NCBI GenBank assembly: GCA_035686365.1
Contig: DASRZM010000115.1
Coordinates: 1-60,996, forward strand
Origin: DASRZM01 sp035686365
GTDB taxonomy: Bacteria > Pseudomonadota > Gammaproteobacteria > Xanthomonadales > Xanthomonadaceae
Direction of reading: 5' to 3'
DNA: 60,996 nt
Positions within the stretch are counted from its first letter, which is position 1, and each line of letters opens with the position of its first letter. The notes under the pieces were generated by a model. It saw nothing but the letters and a program-made list of their open reading frames with translations, had not been told where the DNA came from and did no database searches. The translations under genes were made by a program, and so were the position numbers. Positions 16,276 to 27,145 of this stretch are shown here, one piece after another.

Positions 16276-17994
16276 TCAGCCGGCGGCCTGCTCCACGACA
16301 GCGGCGAAGGCTTCGGCGAAGCGCACCGGATCCATCAGCGGCGAGGCGCGCATGCGTTCGCGCAATTGCTCGCGAAGCGCACGCCGGTGCCCGGCGTCGG
16401 CGGCCAGGCGCGCGGCGATGGCGACGTAGCCGGCACGATCGGCGGCCACGCACTCGGGCAGGCCGACCGCATCGAGGATCGAAAGACTCAGCCTGGCCGG
16501 CATCAAGGCACCGGGCAGCGTGACCACCGGCACGCCCTGCCACAGCGCCTGGCAGGTGGTGGTGCCGCCGTTGAACGGCAGCGGGTCCAGGGCGATGTCG
16601 ATCTCGGCGTACCGCGCCAGCAGTTCCGGCGGTGAGGGCACCGGCGGGCGCAGCTCCAGCCGTGCCGGATCCAGGCCGGCGGCGGCGAAGCGCCCGGCGA
16701 TGCGCTCGCGCACGCCGCCGTCGGCCAGGCCCATCGCGCACAGACGCAGCGTGGAGTCCGGCACCGCCTGCAGCACCTGCACCCACAGCGACACGGTGGC
16801 CGGCGACAGCTTGGCCAGGTGGTTGAAACTGCCGAAACGGACCGGTCCGTCGCTACGCGCGCCGACCTTAGGCGTGCCGGCGATCGGCTCGAAGCAGAAC
16901 AGGCCGCCGCGCAGCCGGTACAGGTGCTCGTGGCACATCGAAGCGGCCGTGGACGGCAGCGTGGCATCGTCGCCGACCAGTCCGTCCATGGCCGCCAGTC
17001 CGGTGCTGAACGGGTAGCCCAGCCAGGCCAGCTGCGCCGGCGCCGCACGCGAGGCGAGCAGGCGCGGGCGCGCGCCGTGGGTGTAGCCGCCCAGGTCCAG
17101 CAGCACGTCGATGCCGTCGGCCTGCATCGCGTCGAACACCTCGGCATCGCTGCGGCCGCGGGTAGCGCGCCAGTCCGGAACCCGGGCCGCCAGCTGGGCG
17201 GTCAGCGCGTCGGGCTCGCCATCGTGGTAGACGAAGGGCTGCACGCGTGCGCGCGGCAGCTCGCGCAGCAAGGGTGCGGTGAACCAGCCCATCGGATGGT
17301 TGCGCAGGTCGGCCGAGAGCAGGCCCAGCCGCAGCGGCCGGCCCGCGCGCGGCGGGCGCGAGGCCAGCACGGCCTCGGGCAGCTTGGGAAACCCGGCCCC
17401 GAGCTGGCGGTGGCGTGCAGCCACGCCCTGTGGCGGCAGCGAATCGTCGTACAGCGCAGCCAGACAGGCGTTCTGGCGCGCGCTCAGCGCATGCGGGGCG
17501 GCCTTGAGCGCGGCCAGCGACTGCTCGCCGGCCGCTGCCGCCTCGCCACAGAACAGCAGCGGCGCGGCCTGCGCGGCGCGCACCTGCCAGGCCCCGGGAT
17601 GACGCGCAAGGACGCGCTCGGCCAGGCTCAGCGCCGCGCCGATCTGCAACCGGTCGCCCAGCAGCTCGATCAGCAGCGCGGCCGCGATCGGGTGGCTGGC
17701 GTCCATCGACAGTGCGCGCCGCGCGTGGGTCTCGGCAGCGCCGGATTCCCCGAGCATCTGCGCGGCGGCGGCGGCGAAGGCGTGCAGGTGCGGATTGGCC
17801 GGATTCGCGCCCAGCGCCCGGTTCAGGGCGCTGCGCGCGAGCTGTGCCTGGCCCAGGCCGAGGGCGACCTGCGCAAGCAGGCCCAGCGTCTGCGGTTCGG
17901 GCGCTTCCTCCAGCGCCGGCACCAGCGCCCGCAGCGCCGCCTCGCGGTCGCCGCGCGCCAGCGCCTGGCGGGCATCGTGCAGCCGCTGACCCAT
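16276..17994 (-). CDS. TPR-containing glycosyltransferase, GT41 (O-GlcNAc transferase/SPINDLY-like)
   Basis: The first 180 or so residues are TPR-like helical repeats. The C-terminal two-thirds is a GT41 catalytic region with PLRLGLLSADLRNHPMGWF, IDVLLDLGGYTHGARP, LAWLGYPFSTGL and the nucleotide-sugar site IDIALDPLPFNGGTTTCQAL. I chose the ATG at 17994 because GGGAAGG precedes it by four bases; a GTG at 18030 would overlap the upstream gene. Family members transfer GlcNAc or another sugar to Ser/Thr of proteins; the bacterial substrate here is unknown. It lies 22 bases downstream of the indolepyruvate oxidoreductase gene and may be cotranscribed with it. Confidence 0.87.
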   Translation of the reverse strand: MGQRLHDARQALARGDREAALRALVPALEEAPEPQTLGLLAQVALGLGQAQLARSALNRALGANPANPHLHAFAAAAAQMLGESGAAETHARRALSMDASHPIAAALLIELLGDRLQIGAALSLAERVLARHPGAWQVRAAQAAPLLFCGEAAAAGEQSLAALKAAPHALSARQNACLAALYDDSLPPQGVAARHRQLGAGFPKLPEAVLASRPPRAGRPLRLGLLSADLRNHPMGWFTAPLLRELPRARVQPFVYHDGEPDALTAQLAARVPDWRATRGRSDAEVFDAMQADGIDVLLDLGGYTHGARPRLLASRAAPAQLAWLGYPFSTGLAAMDGLVGDDATLPSTAASMCHEHLYRLRGGLFCFEPIAGTPKVGARSDGPVRFGSFNHLAKLSPATVSLWVQVLQAVPDSTLRLCAMGLADGGVRERIAGRFAAAGLDPARLELRPPVPSPPELLARYAEIDIALDPLPFNGGTTTCQALWQGVPVVTLPGALMPARLSLSILDAVGLPECVAADRAGYVAIAARLAADAGHRRALREQLRERMRASPLMDPVRFAEAFAAVVEQAAG

Positions 17995-18016
17995 CGCGCC
18001 TTCCCGTGCCACCGCC

Positions 18017-21000
18017 TCAGGCCGCCGCACGGCGGGCCTGGACCGGTTCCCGCCACCGTTGCATGAGCTCGTCCCAGCGCGGCTGGACAGCGGCCAGGTG
18101 CCGCAGCTTGACGTGGCCGAAGCCGCGGATGTGTTCGGGCAACTGCGCGATCTGCACCGCCAGCGCGTGGTTGTCGCCCTCGAGCCCGGCGACCAGCTCC
18201 TGGACCGTGGCGAAATAGTCCTGGGCCAGCTTGCGTTCCATGCGCCGTTCGCCGCTGCGGCCGAACGGGTCCAGCGCGGTGCCGCGCAGGAAGCGCAGCT
18301 TCGCCAGCAGCCGGAACGCGGTGAACACCCAGGGCCCGTACTCCTTCTTGACCAGGTGGCCGTCGGCGTCCTTGTTCGCCAGCAGCGGCGGCGCCATGTG
18401 GAAGTGCAGCCTGGCGCCGTCCTCGAAGGTCTGGGCGATGCGCTTGCGGAAATCGCTGTGCGCGTACAGCCGCGCGACCTCGTACTCGTCCTTGCAGGCC
18501 ATCAGCTTGAAGGCGTAGCGCGCCACCGCCTCGGTCAGGGCGCAGGCGCCGGGCACCGCGGCCAGCTCGGCGCTGCGCACGCGGTCGACCAGGGCGCGGT
18601 AGCGCTGCGCCCAGGCGCGGTTCTGGTAGCCGGTCAGGAAGGCTACGCGGCGGGCGATGCGCTCCTCCAGCGAGCCCGAAAGTGTGACGTCGTCCAGCGC
18701 CGGGGCCGGCGCGCCGGCGTCGTGGGCCGGGCCGGTGTCGGCGAGGCCGGCGGCCGCGAGCACGGCATCGGGATCCACCGCCGCCAGCCGGCCCCAGGCG
18801 AATGCGTTGCGGTTCATTTCCACCGCGGCGCCATTGAGTTCGACCGCGCGCATCAGCGCTTCGTGGGAGATCGGCACCAGGCCGCACTGCCAGGCGTGGC
18901 CGAGCATGAACAGGTTGGTGGCGATGGCGTCGCCCAGCAACCGCGTCGCCAGCTCGGTGGCGTCCACGAGCATCGGCTCGGCGCCGGCCAGCGCCAGCCG
19001 CACCGCGTTGACGATCTCCGCGTGCGGGAACTGCATGTCCGGATGGCGCTGGAACGGCCCGGGCATCGCCTCGTAGCTGTTGAGCACCACGCGGGTGCGC
19101 CCGGCGCGGATCTTCGACAGCGCCCAGTAGTCGTTGACCACGACCATGTCGCAGCCCAGCACCAGGTCGGCCTCGCCGGCGGCGATGCGCACGGCGTGGA
19201 TGTCGGACGGCCGTGCCGCGATGCGCACGTGGGTGGTGACCGCGCCGCCCTTCTGCGCCAGTCCGGTCTGGTCCAGCACCGTGGCCCCCTTGCCCTCCAG
19301 GTGCGCGGCCATGCCCAGCAGCGCGCCAATGGTGACCACGCCGGTGCCGCCGATGCCGGTGACCAGGATGTTCCACGGCTGCGCCAGCTGCGTGTGCGCG
19401 ACCGGATCGGGCAGGGACGCGAGCCGCCCGGCAGCGCCCACGGCCTTGCGTTTCCTCAGGCCGGCCCCGTGGACGGTAACAAAGCTGGGGCAGAAGCCCT
19501 GCACGCACGAATAGTCCTTGTTGCAGTTGGACTGGTCGATCTCGCGCTTGCGCCCGTACTCGGTCTCCTTCGGCAGCACCGAGACGCAGTTGGACTTGAC
19601 CGAACAGTCGCCGCAGCCCTCGCACACCAGCGTGTTGATGAACACCCGCTTGACCGGGTCGGGCAGCTTGCCGCGCTTGCGCCGGCGACGCTTCTCGGCG
19701 GCACAGGTCTGGTCGTAGATCAGCACGCTGACGCCGGGCGTCCCGCGCAGGCGCCGGTGCACGGCATCGAGCGCATCGCGGTGCTCGAACGCGGTGCCCT
19801 CGGGGAAGATTTCCGGGCGGCTCCACTTGGCGATGTCGTCGGACATCACCACGATCGTGCGCACGCCCTCGGCGCGGACCTGATGGGCGATGTCGGGCAC
19901 CGACAGCGGACCGTCCACCGGCTGGCCGCCGGTCATCGCCACCGCGTCGTTGTACAGGATCTTGTAGGTGATGTTGACCCTGGCGGCGACCGCCTGGCGG
20001 ATTGCCAGCGACCCGGAATGGAAATAGGTGCCGTCGCCCAGGTTCTGGAACACGTGCTGCTCGTCGGTGAACGGTGCCTGGCCGCACCAGGTCGCGCCTT
20101 CGCCGCCCATCTGGGTGAAGGTGTCGGTGTTGCGGTCCATCCAGGTAACCATGTAGTGGCAGCCGATGCCGCCCAGGGCGCGGCTGCCCTCGGGCACCTG
20201 GGTGGACAGGTTGTGCGGGCAGCCCGAGCAGTAGTGCGGTACGCGCTGGAAATTCGCCCGCGGCAGCGCCAGCTCGGCCTCCTTGGCGGCGAGGAACTGC
20301 AACTGTCCGTCGATGCGTTCGGAGCGGTGGAAGCGCGACAGGCGCCGGGCGATGACGCGGGCGATGCGCGCCGGTGTGAGCTCGCTGGTGGAGGGCAGGA
20401 TCCACTCGCCGGCCTCGTCGAACTTGCCCACGATGGCCGGGCGGAGCGCGTGCTCCCAGTTGTACATGTGTTCCTTCATCTGCGACTCGATGAACGAACG
20501 CTTCTCCTCGACCACGATGATGTCCTGCAGCCCGCGCGCGAAGGCGCGGATGCCCTCGGGCTCCAGCGGCCAGCTCATTCCGACCTTGTAGACGCGGATG
20601 CCGATGTCCTCGCAGGCGCGGCGGTCCAGGCCCAGGTACTCCAGCGCCTGCAGCACGTCCAGGAAGCTCTTGCCGGTGGTGACGATGCCCAGCTGCGCGC
20701 GCGGGGAGTCGAAGACGATCCTGTCGATGTGGTTGGCGCGTGCGAACGCCAGCGCGGCGTCGCTGGCGTACTGGTGCAGCCGCAGCTCCTGGTCCAGCGG
20801 CGGGTCCGGCCAGCGGATGTTCAGGCCCCCGGGCGGCAACTCGAAGTCGGGGACCACGAGGTCGAGCTGGTGCGGATCGACCTGCACGCTGGCCGAGGAT
20901 TCCACCGTTTCGGCGATGGTCTTGAAGCCGACCCAGCGTCCGGTGAAGCGGCTCATCGCCCAGCCCAGCAGACCCATGTCGAGGATGTCCTGCACCCCGG

Positions 21001-21538
21001 CCGGGTTGAGCACCGGCATCATCGCCGAAACGAACTCCAGCTCCGAGCCGTGCGGCAGCGTGGAGGAGCGGCAGGCATGGTCGTCGCCGGCCAGCACCAG
21101 CACACCGCCGTGGCGGGAGGTACCGGCGGCGTTGCCGTGCTTGAACACGTCGCCACTGCGGTCCACGCCCGGGCCCTTGCCGTACCACATCGCGAACACG
21201 CCCTGGAAGCGGGCGCCCGGAAACAGGTTGACCTGCTGGCTGCCCCAGACCATGGTCGCGGCCAGGTCTTCGTTCAGGCCCGGTGTGAACTCGACCTGCG
21301 CACCCTTCAAATGCGTGCGCGCGCGCCACAGCTCCAGGTCCAGCCCACCCAGCGGCGAGCCGCGGTAGCCGGAGACGAAGCCGGCGGTGGACAGTCCGGC
21401 GGCGTGGTCGCGCATGCGCTGCATCAGCGGCAGCCGCACCAGCGCCTGCACGCCCGAGAGGTAGATGCGCCCCTGCCCGCGGGTGTAGCGGTGCTCCAGG
21501 GTGTACTCCAGATCGAGCTGCTCGGCGGGGACGGCCAT
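18017..21538 (-). CDS. indolepyruvate ferredoxin oxidoreductase (fused alpha/beta)
   Basis: A 1173-aa fusion of the thiamine-pyrophosphate alpha part and the gamma/beta part of 2-oxoacid:ferredoxin oxidoreductases. It oxidatively decarboxylates aryl pyruvates from aromatic amino acids to aryl-acetyl-CoA, passing electrons to ferredoxin. The TPP region has GGIGCHYMVTWMDRNTDTF and a following YFHSGSLAIRQAV. Cysteine clusters CEGCGDCSVKSNC and CNKDYSC with GFCPS suggest iron-sulfur binding. The C-terminal part starts with VTGIGGTGVVTIGALLGMAA. I chose the ATG at 21538 (MAVPAEQLDLEY), which matches the usual start; a longer in-frame start at 21586 adds an atypical leader. Confidence 0.9.
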   Translation of the reverse strand: MAVPAEQLDLEYTLEHRYTRGQGRIYLSGVQALVRLPLMQRMRDHAAGLSTAGFVSGYRGSPLGGLDLELWRARTHLKGAQVEFTPGLNEDLAATMVWGSQQVNLFPGARFQGVFAMWYGKGPGVDRSGDVFKHGNAAGTSRHGGVLVLAGDDHACRSSTLPHGSELEFVSAMMPVLNPAGVQDILDMGLLGWAMSRFTGRWVGFKTIAETVESSASVQVDPHQLDLVVPDFELPPGGLNIRWPDPPLDQELRLHQYASDAALAFARANHIDRIVFDSPRAQLGIVTTGKSFLDVLQALEYLGLDRRACEDIGIRVYKVGMSWPLEPEGIRAFARGLQDIIVVEEKRSFIESQMKEHMYNWEHALRPAIVGKFDEAGEWILPSTSELTPARIARVIARRLSRFHRSERIDGQLQFLAAKEAELALPRANFQRVPHYCSGCPHNLSTQVPEGSRALGGIGCHYMVTWMDRNTDTFTQMGGEGATWCGQAPFTDEQHVFQNLGDGTYFHSGSLAIRQAVAARVNITYKILYNDAVAMTGGQPVDGPLSVPDIAHQVRAEGVRTIVVMSDDIAKWSRPEIFPEGTAFEHRDALDAVHRRLRGTPGVSVLIYDQTCAAEKRRRRKRGKLPDPVKRVFINTLVCEGCGDCSVKSNCVSVLPKETEYGRKREIDQSNCNKDYSCVQGFCPSFVTVHGAGLRKRKAVGAAGRLASLPDPVAHTQLAQPWNILVTGIGGTGVVTIGALLGMAAHLEGKGATVLDQTGLAQKGGAVTTHVRIAARPSDIHAVRIAAGEADLVLGCDMVVVNDYWALSKIRAGRTRVVLNSYEAMPGPFQRHPDMQFPHAEIVNAVRLALAGAEPMLVDATELATRLLGDAIATNLFMLGHAWQCGLVPISHEALMRAVELNGAAVEMNRNAFAWGRLAAVDPDAVLAAAGLADTGPAHDAGAPAPALDDVTLSGSLEERIARRVAFLTGYQNRAWAQRYRALVDRVRSAELAAVPGACALTEAVARYAFKLMACKDEYEVARLYAHSDFRKRIAQTFEDGARLHFHMAPPLLANKDADGHLVKKEYGPWVFTAFRLLAKLRFLRGTALDPFGRSGERRMERKLAQDYFATVQELVAGLEGDNHALAVQIAQLPEHIRGFGHVKLRHLAAVQPRWDELMQRWREPVQARRAAA

Positions 21539-21663
21539 GGGCGGGCAATGCGGGGGCAAAGACCGGAAATTGTAGCAAGCGCCCATCCGGCAAGGCTTTC
21601 AGGGGCCACCGGAACGGCCTTCGGGTGCTAAGCTGGCCGCGCACGCAGCGACCGGGGGGGCGC

Positions 21664-22317
21664 ATGTCGAACTACGCCGCATGGGCACCGATCGCGATGC
21701 TGGCCGCGCTGCTGGCCGCACTGCCGGCGCGCGCGCAGCAAGAAGCGGCGGCAGCGCTGCTGCCGGTGCCACAGGACGAGTACTACGACCGCGATCCGGC
21801 CGCGGTGATGCCGCAGATCATCGGCGCCGACGATCGCAAGGCGCGCCGCAACCTCGAGATGATCCTGGACTACGACCCGCGCAACGTCGAGGCGCGCGTC
21901 ACCCATGCCTTCCACCTGCTCGAGCGCGGCATGAACCGCCACGCCGAGCAGGAGTTCGGCCTGGCCATCAACATGGCCCGCCGCGGCAGCGTGCAGGAGC
22001 GGCACGCCTACTGGGCGCACGGCTGGGGCCTGTTCCGCACCGGCGAGTACCGGCGTGCGCTGGAGCGCTGGCGCCAGGCCGAGGTGCTGCACGGCGGCCG
22101 TCCCGACTGGGTCCCGTGGACCTACGCGCTGTCGCTTTGGATGGCCGGCGACCGCGAGCTGGCGGTGGACTTCTGGCGCGCCGCAGTGCGCAGCGACGCC
22201 GAACGCTGGGGCTCCAGCAAGGGCCTGGCCCGCGAGATCCAGGACTGGTCGCCGAACCAGCGCCTGGCCGCCGAGGCCCTGCACGCGGAGTGGAAGCGCC
22301 GGCTCACCGGCAGCTAG
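21664..22317 (+). CDS. periplasmic TPR-like protein, function unknown
   Basis: The ATG at 21664 follows a run of seven G residues that serves as a strong ribosome site. It starts a signal peptide (MSNYAAWAPIAMLAALLAALPARA) on a 217-aa protein. The mature part contains helical repeats with TPR spacing, such as EMILDYDPRNVEARVTHAFHL and WGLFRTGEYRRALERWRQAE. No catalytic motif is seen, so a scaffold or binding role in the periplasm is likely. It is divergent from the oxidoreductase gene and about 100 bases before the gamma-glutamyltransferase gene, from which it may be independent. Confidence 0.75.
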   Translation: MSNYAAWAPIAMLAALLAALPARAQQEAAAALLPVPQDEYYDRDPAAVMPQIIGADDRKARRNLEMILDYDPRNVEARVTHAFHLLERGMNRHAEQEFGLAINMARRGSVQERHAYWAHGWGLFRTGEYRRALERWRQAEVLHGGRPDWVPWTYALSLWMAGDRELAVDFWRAAVRSDAERWGSSKGLAREIQDWSPNQRLAAEALHAEWKRRLTGS

Positions 22318-22421
22318 CCTCCGGAGCCCGGACGAGGACGCACGGGACCTTGTAGCTGGCCCTGAACCGCCTGCGTCGTGGCGCGTTATCCTCGACGGCC
22401 CCGCCCCCGTGGAGCGCCGCC

Positions 22422-24131
<1,710 letters not shown>

Positions 24132-24189
24132 ACGTCGCCGGATATCGCCGCCGCGCGCAGCGGCCGCGGGACCAGGACCGCGGGACGCG

Positions 24190-25254
24190 ATGAATCACCT
24201 CATCACACGGCTGATCGCCGCTGCGCTGTGGTTCGCGCCGTCGGCCCTCCTCGCGCAGGATGTGGCGTTGCCGGAGGCGCTCGCCGATCCGGTCGCCGAC
24301 TTCCGTGAAGCGGCCACGCTGCACGTGGAAGCAACCGTGCTCGCACTGACGGCCGACGGTTCGCCGCGCGCGCAGCGGCTGGCGGCGGTATTGGCTGCGA
24401 GCCGGCTGCCACGACCGGCATGCGCGTCCGATGCGCCCTCCGATTGCACGCGGCAACCGGCGCACGGGCGCGTGCGCGAGCTGCTGGAGACGGCGTTGAA
24501 AGCCAATCCGGACGATGTGCTGCTGCACTGGATCGCCGCCCAGGACCCGTCACTGCCGCCGCAACAACGCCAGCGTCTGGTCGGCCGGCTGGCGGTACTG
24601 GAGCCGTCCAATGCCGCGGTCTGGCTGCTGCGTCTGCGCGGGGCGGCGCAGGACGGCGCAGCCGCTGCCGATGCCGTACTCGCCGCGGCCGCCGATGCCC
24701 AGCGCCATTCGCTGTATACCGGCGAGCGCATGCGTGCGTACCTGGATGCGTTCGAGACGCTGCCGCTACCGGCGGCCATGCGCGGCACGCTACCCGGCCT
24801 GGAGTGGACGCCGGACGATGCCACCGCGCGCGCCGTCCAGGCCCTGATGTCCTGGCTGTCGGACCCGATCCCTCCGGCGATGTTGCAGCTGATGCGCGAG
24901 TGCCGCGAGCCGCCGGCCGGCCGCCGTGCCCATTGCCTGACCATCGCCGAAACATTGCTCGCGCGCTCGGACTCCTCGCTGGCGGTGGCGATGGGCGCCG
25001 ACCTGCTGGGCCGCCACGCCGACCCGGAGCGGCAGGCCGAGGCCCGCGCCCGCCGCCGCCAGGTGGCCTGGTGGCAGGCGCAGTCCGGTCTGGCCGAGCT
25101 CGATGCCGCCGACGCGCCCGAGCGCCTGCGCGTGGTGTTCGCCGCCTGGCGCGAACCGGGCGCCGGCGAGCTGTCGGTGCTGCGCGCGCAGGCGCAGGAC
25201 CGGGGACTGCCGCTGGCGCCTCCGCCCGAATGGGCACCGGCACGGCAGCCATGA
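24190..25254 (+). CDS. secreted hypothetical protein
   Basis: A 354-aa product with a signal peptide ending near SALLAQ (residue 23). The rest is Ala/Leu/Arg-rich and helical, with two Cys in SRLPRPACASDAPSDC and one later pair. No recognised domain or catalytic motif is apparent. Spacing of the helices (for example LETALKANPDDVLLHWIAAQ) suggests degenerate TPR-like repeats. It sits between the gamma-glutamyltransferase gene (58 bases) and the TPR-oxygenase gene (67 bases) on the same strand, so the three may form one transcript. Confidence 0.65.
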   Translation: MNHLITRLIAAALWFAPSALLAQDVALPEALADPVADFREAATLHVEATVLALTADGSPRAQRLAAVLAASRLPRPACASDAPSDCTRQPAHGRVRELLETALKANPDDVLLHWIAAQDPSLPPQQRQRLVGRLAVLEPSNAAVWLLRLRGAAQDGAAAADAVLAAAADAQRHSLYTGERMRAYLDAFETLPLPAAMRGTLPGLEWTPDDATARAVQALMSWLSDPIPPAMLQLMRECREPPAGRRAHCLTIAETLLARSDSSLAVAMGADLLGRHADPERQAEARARRRQVAWWQAQSGLAELDAADAPERLRVVFAAWREPGAGELSVLRAQAQDRGLPLAPPPEWAPARQP

Positions 25255-25321
25255 GGCTTGCCGGCGGTACCGACCGGCGTCAGGCTGCCAGCATGGACTG
25301 CCACGTCCGGCACCGCGCACG

Positions 25322-26938
25322 ATGAGCACGGCCCCGCTGCTGCAGCAGGCCGCACTGCTCGCGCGCCAGGGGCAGCTCGCGCAGGCCCTGGACCTGTGCG
25401 AGCAGGCGATCGGCGCCGCCCCCGGCGATGCCGAGGCCTGGCGCTTCAAGGCCGGCCTGGCGGCGGCGATGGACCGCATGGACGAGGCCGCCGGCGCCTT
25501 TGAGCGCAGCCTGGCGCTGCGTCCCGACGACGGCGCCACGCTGCTGGATTACGGCAGTGCGCTGGCCGCGATCGGTGCCCACGAACCCGCGCTGGTGCGG
25601 CTGCAGCAGGCTGCCCAGGCGCTGCCGGCCGACCCGCGCGCGCCGTTTCGCGCTGCGGTCAGTGCATTCTCGCTGGGGCGCTACGAGCACGCCGCGACGC
25701 TGTTCGAACAGGCGCTGCAGCGCAAGCCCGACTGGGTCGAGGCCTGGAACAACCTGGCCACCGCGCATACCCGGGCCGACGCGCTGGCGCCGGCGCTGGC
25801 GGCGGCGCGCCGGGCGCAGGATCTGCGCCCGGACGAGCCGGCGCAACTGCACACGCTGGCGGCCGTGCTCTCGCGCACCTTCGACCGCGCCCAGCTCGAG
25901 GAAGGCCTGGCGCACGCGCAGCGTGCGCTGGCGCTGGCGCCGGACTTCGCCGGCGCGCACGAGCTGGCTGCGATCATCCTGCGCAAGCTCGACCGCATGG
26001 TCGAAGCCCGACCGCATGCACGCCGGGCCCTGGAACTGCAGCCGGAGAATCCGGACTACGCGGTGCTCTACGGCGACCTGCTGCTCGACGGCGGCGAAGC
26101 AGCGGCGTCCGAGCCGGTCTACGCGGCCGCCCTGCGACGCAGCCCCGACCACCCGGTGCTGCTGCGCCAGCACGCGATCGCGCAGCTGCTGCTGGCGCGG
26201 CCGGCGCCGGCGCAGGCGCAGCTCGAACGCGCACTGACCGCGGCGCCGCAGGACCAGCGCGCGATCGCCCACCTGGGCGTGGCGCTGTCGATGCAGGGCC
26301 GGCACGCCCCGGCGCGCGCGCTGATCGGGCTGGACCGGCACGTCCGGGCGGTGCCCCTGGCCGCGCCCGAGGGCTTTGCCGATACCGCTGCCTTCCATGC
26401 GGCGCTGGCCCAGGACATCCGCCGCCACAGCCAGCAACGTTTCGAGCCGCCCGGGCTGGCGGCGCGCCGGGCCTGGCTCAGCGGCGACCTGCTGGCCGAT
26501 CGCACCGCGGCCATCGTCGGCTTCGAGCAGCGCCTGACCGCGGCGATCGCCGACTACATCGCCTCGTTGCAACCGGATCCCGAGGACGTGTTCCTGCGCG
26601 CCATCCCGCGGCGCTGGCGCATGCACGTGTGGGCCACCCGCAGCGACGATGGCGGCCGGATCGACACCCACATCCACGAGGAGAGCTGGCTCTCGGGCGC
26701 CTACTACGTGGAACTGCCGCCAGGGCTGGGGGCCGGTCCGGACGACCCGGCCGGCTGGATCGAGTTCGGCCGCCCGTTCGCCTCGCTGCCGGCGCCGCCG
26801 GAGGACTGGATCGTGCGGATGCGGCCCCAGGTCGGCACCCTGCTGCTGTTTCCCTCCTACCTGTTCCACCGCACGCTGCCCTACCGCGGCGAAGGCGAGC
26901 GCATCAGCATCTCCTTCGACCTGGCGGCGGTGGACTGA
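25322..26938 (+). CDS. TPR protein fused to a putative 2-oxoglutarate/Fe(II) oxygenase
   Basis: The first 340 residues are TPR repeats (for example FEQALQRKPDWVEAWNNLATAH). The C-terminal 200 residues match the putative 2OG-Fe(II) oxygenase family (PF13759/TIGR02466 type). Iron ligands are probably His450 or His452 in DTHIHEESWLSGAYYVELP and His516 in FPSYLFHRTLPY, with the 2-oxoglutarate arginine in GERISISFD. The ATG at 25322 has no signal peptide, so the protein is probably cytoplasmic. Family members are often encoded next to glycosyl- or sulfotransferases with TPRs; one of each occurs elsewhere in this window, though not adjacent. Hydroxylation of a protein or small molecule is inferred only. 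Confidence 0.83.
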   Translation: MSTAPLLQQAALLARQGQLAQALDLCEQAIGAAPGDAEAWRFKAGLAAAMDRMDEAAGAFERSLALRPDDGATLLDYGSALAAIGAHEPALVRLQQAAQALPADPRAPFRAAVSAFSLGRYEHAATLFEQALQRKPDWVEAWNNLATAHTRADALAPALAAARRAQDLRPDEPAQLHTLAAVLSRTFDRAQLEEGLAHAQRALALAPDFAGAHELAAIILRKLDRMVEARPHARRALELQPENPDYAVLYGDLLLDGGEAAASEPVYAAALRRSPDHPVLLRQHAIAQLLLARPAPAQAQLERALTAAPQDQRAIAHLGVALSMQGRHAPARALIGLDRHVRAVPLAAPEGFADTAAFHAALAQDIRRHSQQRFEPPGLAARRAWLSGDLLADRTAAIVGFEQRLTAAIADYIASLQPDPEDVFLRAIPRRWRMHVWATRSDDGGRIDTHIHEESWLSGAYYVELPPGLGAGPDDPAGWIEFGRPFASLPAPPEDWIVRMRPQVGTLLLFPSYLFHRTLPYRGEGERISISFDLAAVD

Positions 26939-26955
26939 AGCCGCGCCGCAGTTCC

Positions 26956-27043
26956 GATCGCGGGCATGGCCCGCTCCCACCGTGCAGCACGCCGCCGCGT
27001 CGCAGCGGGCGAAGCGATGTGGGAGCGGGCCATGCCCGCGATC
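26956..27043. repeat. inverted pair of REP elements
   Basis: A 25-base unit at 26956-26980, read on the minus strand, and a perfect inverted copy at 27019-27043 flank 38 bases. Each has a GTGGGAGC head, a GGGC/GCCC stem and GCGATC at the end, the layout of a REP with a GTGG head. The pair lies between the oxygenase gene and the parA-like gene and can fold into one long hairpin. This matches the BIME arrangement seen for REPs mobilised by RAYT proteins. Confidence 0.88.
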
Positions 27044-27145
27044 AACTGTGCCGGAACGGCCAGGACCGTACGCCCGCCCCACCCTACCGCCCGGCCGCGC
27101 CGCCGTTGTACCCTCCCCCGGACCCCGGCGCAGGAGGACCGACGG

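Noticed and set aside
18059..21631. Very long open frame antisense to the indolepyruvate oxidoreductase gene (and similar ones opposite hrpB and the PLD gene)
   Set aside because: High GC keeps the antisense frame free of stops. The predicted proteins are rich in Arg, Gln, His and Val in the shadow pattern and have no domain, whereas the sense frames match known families.
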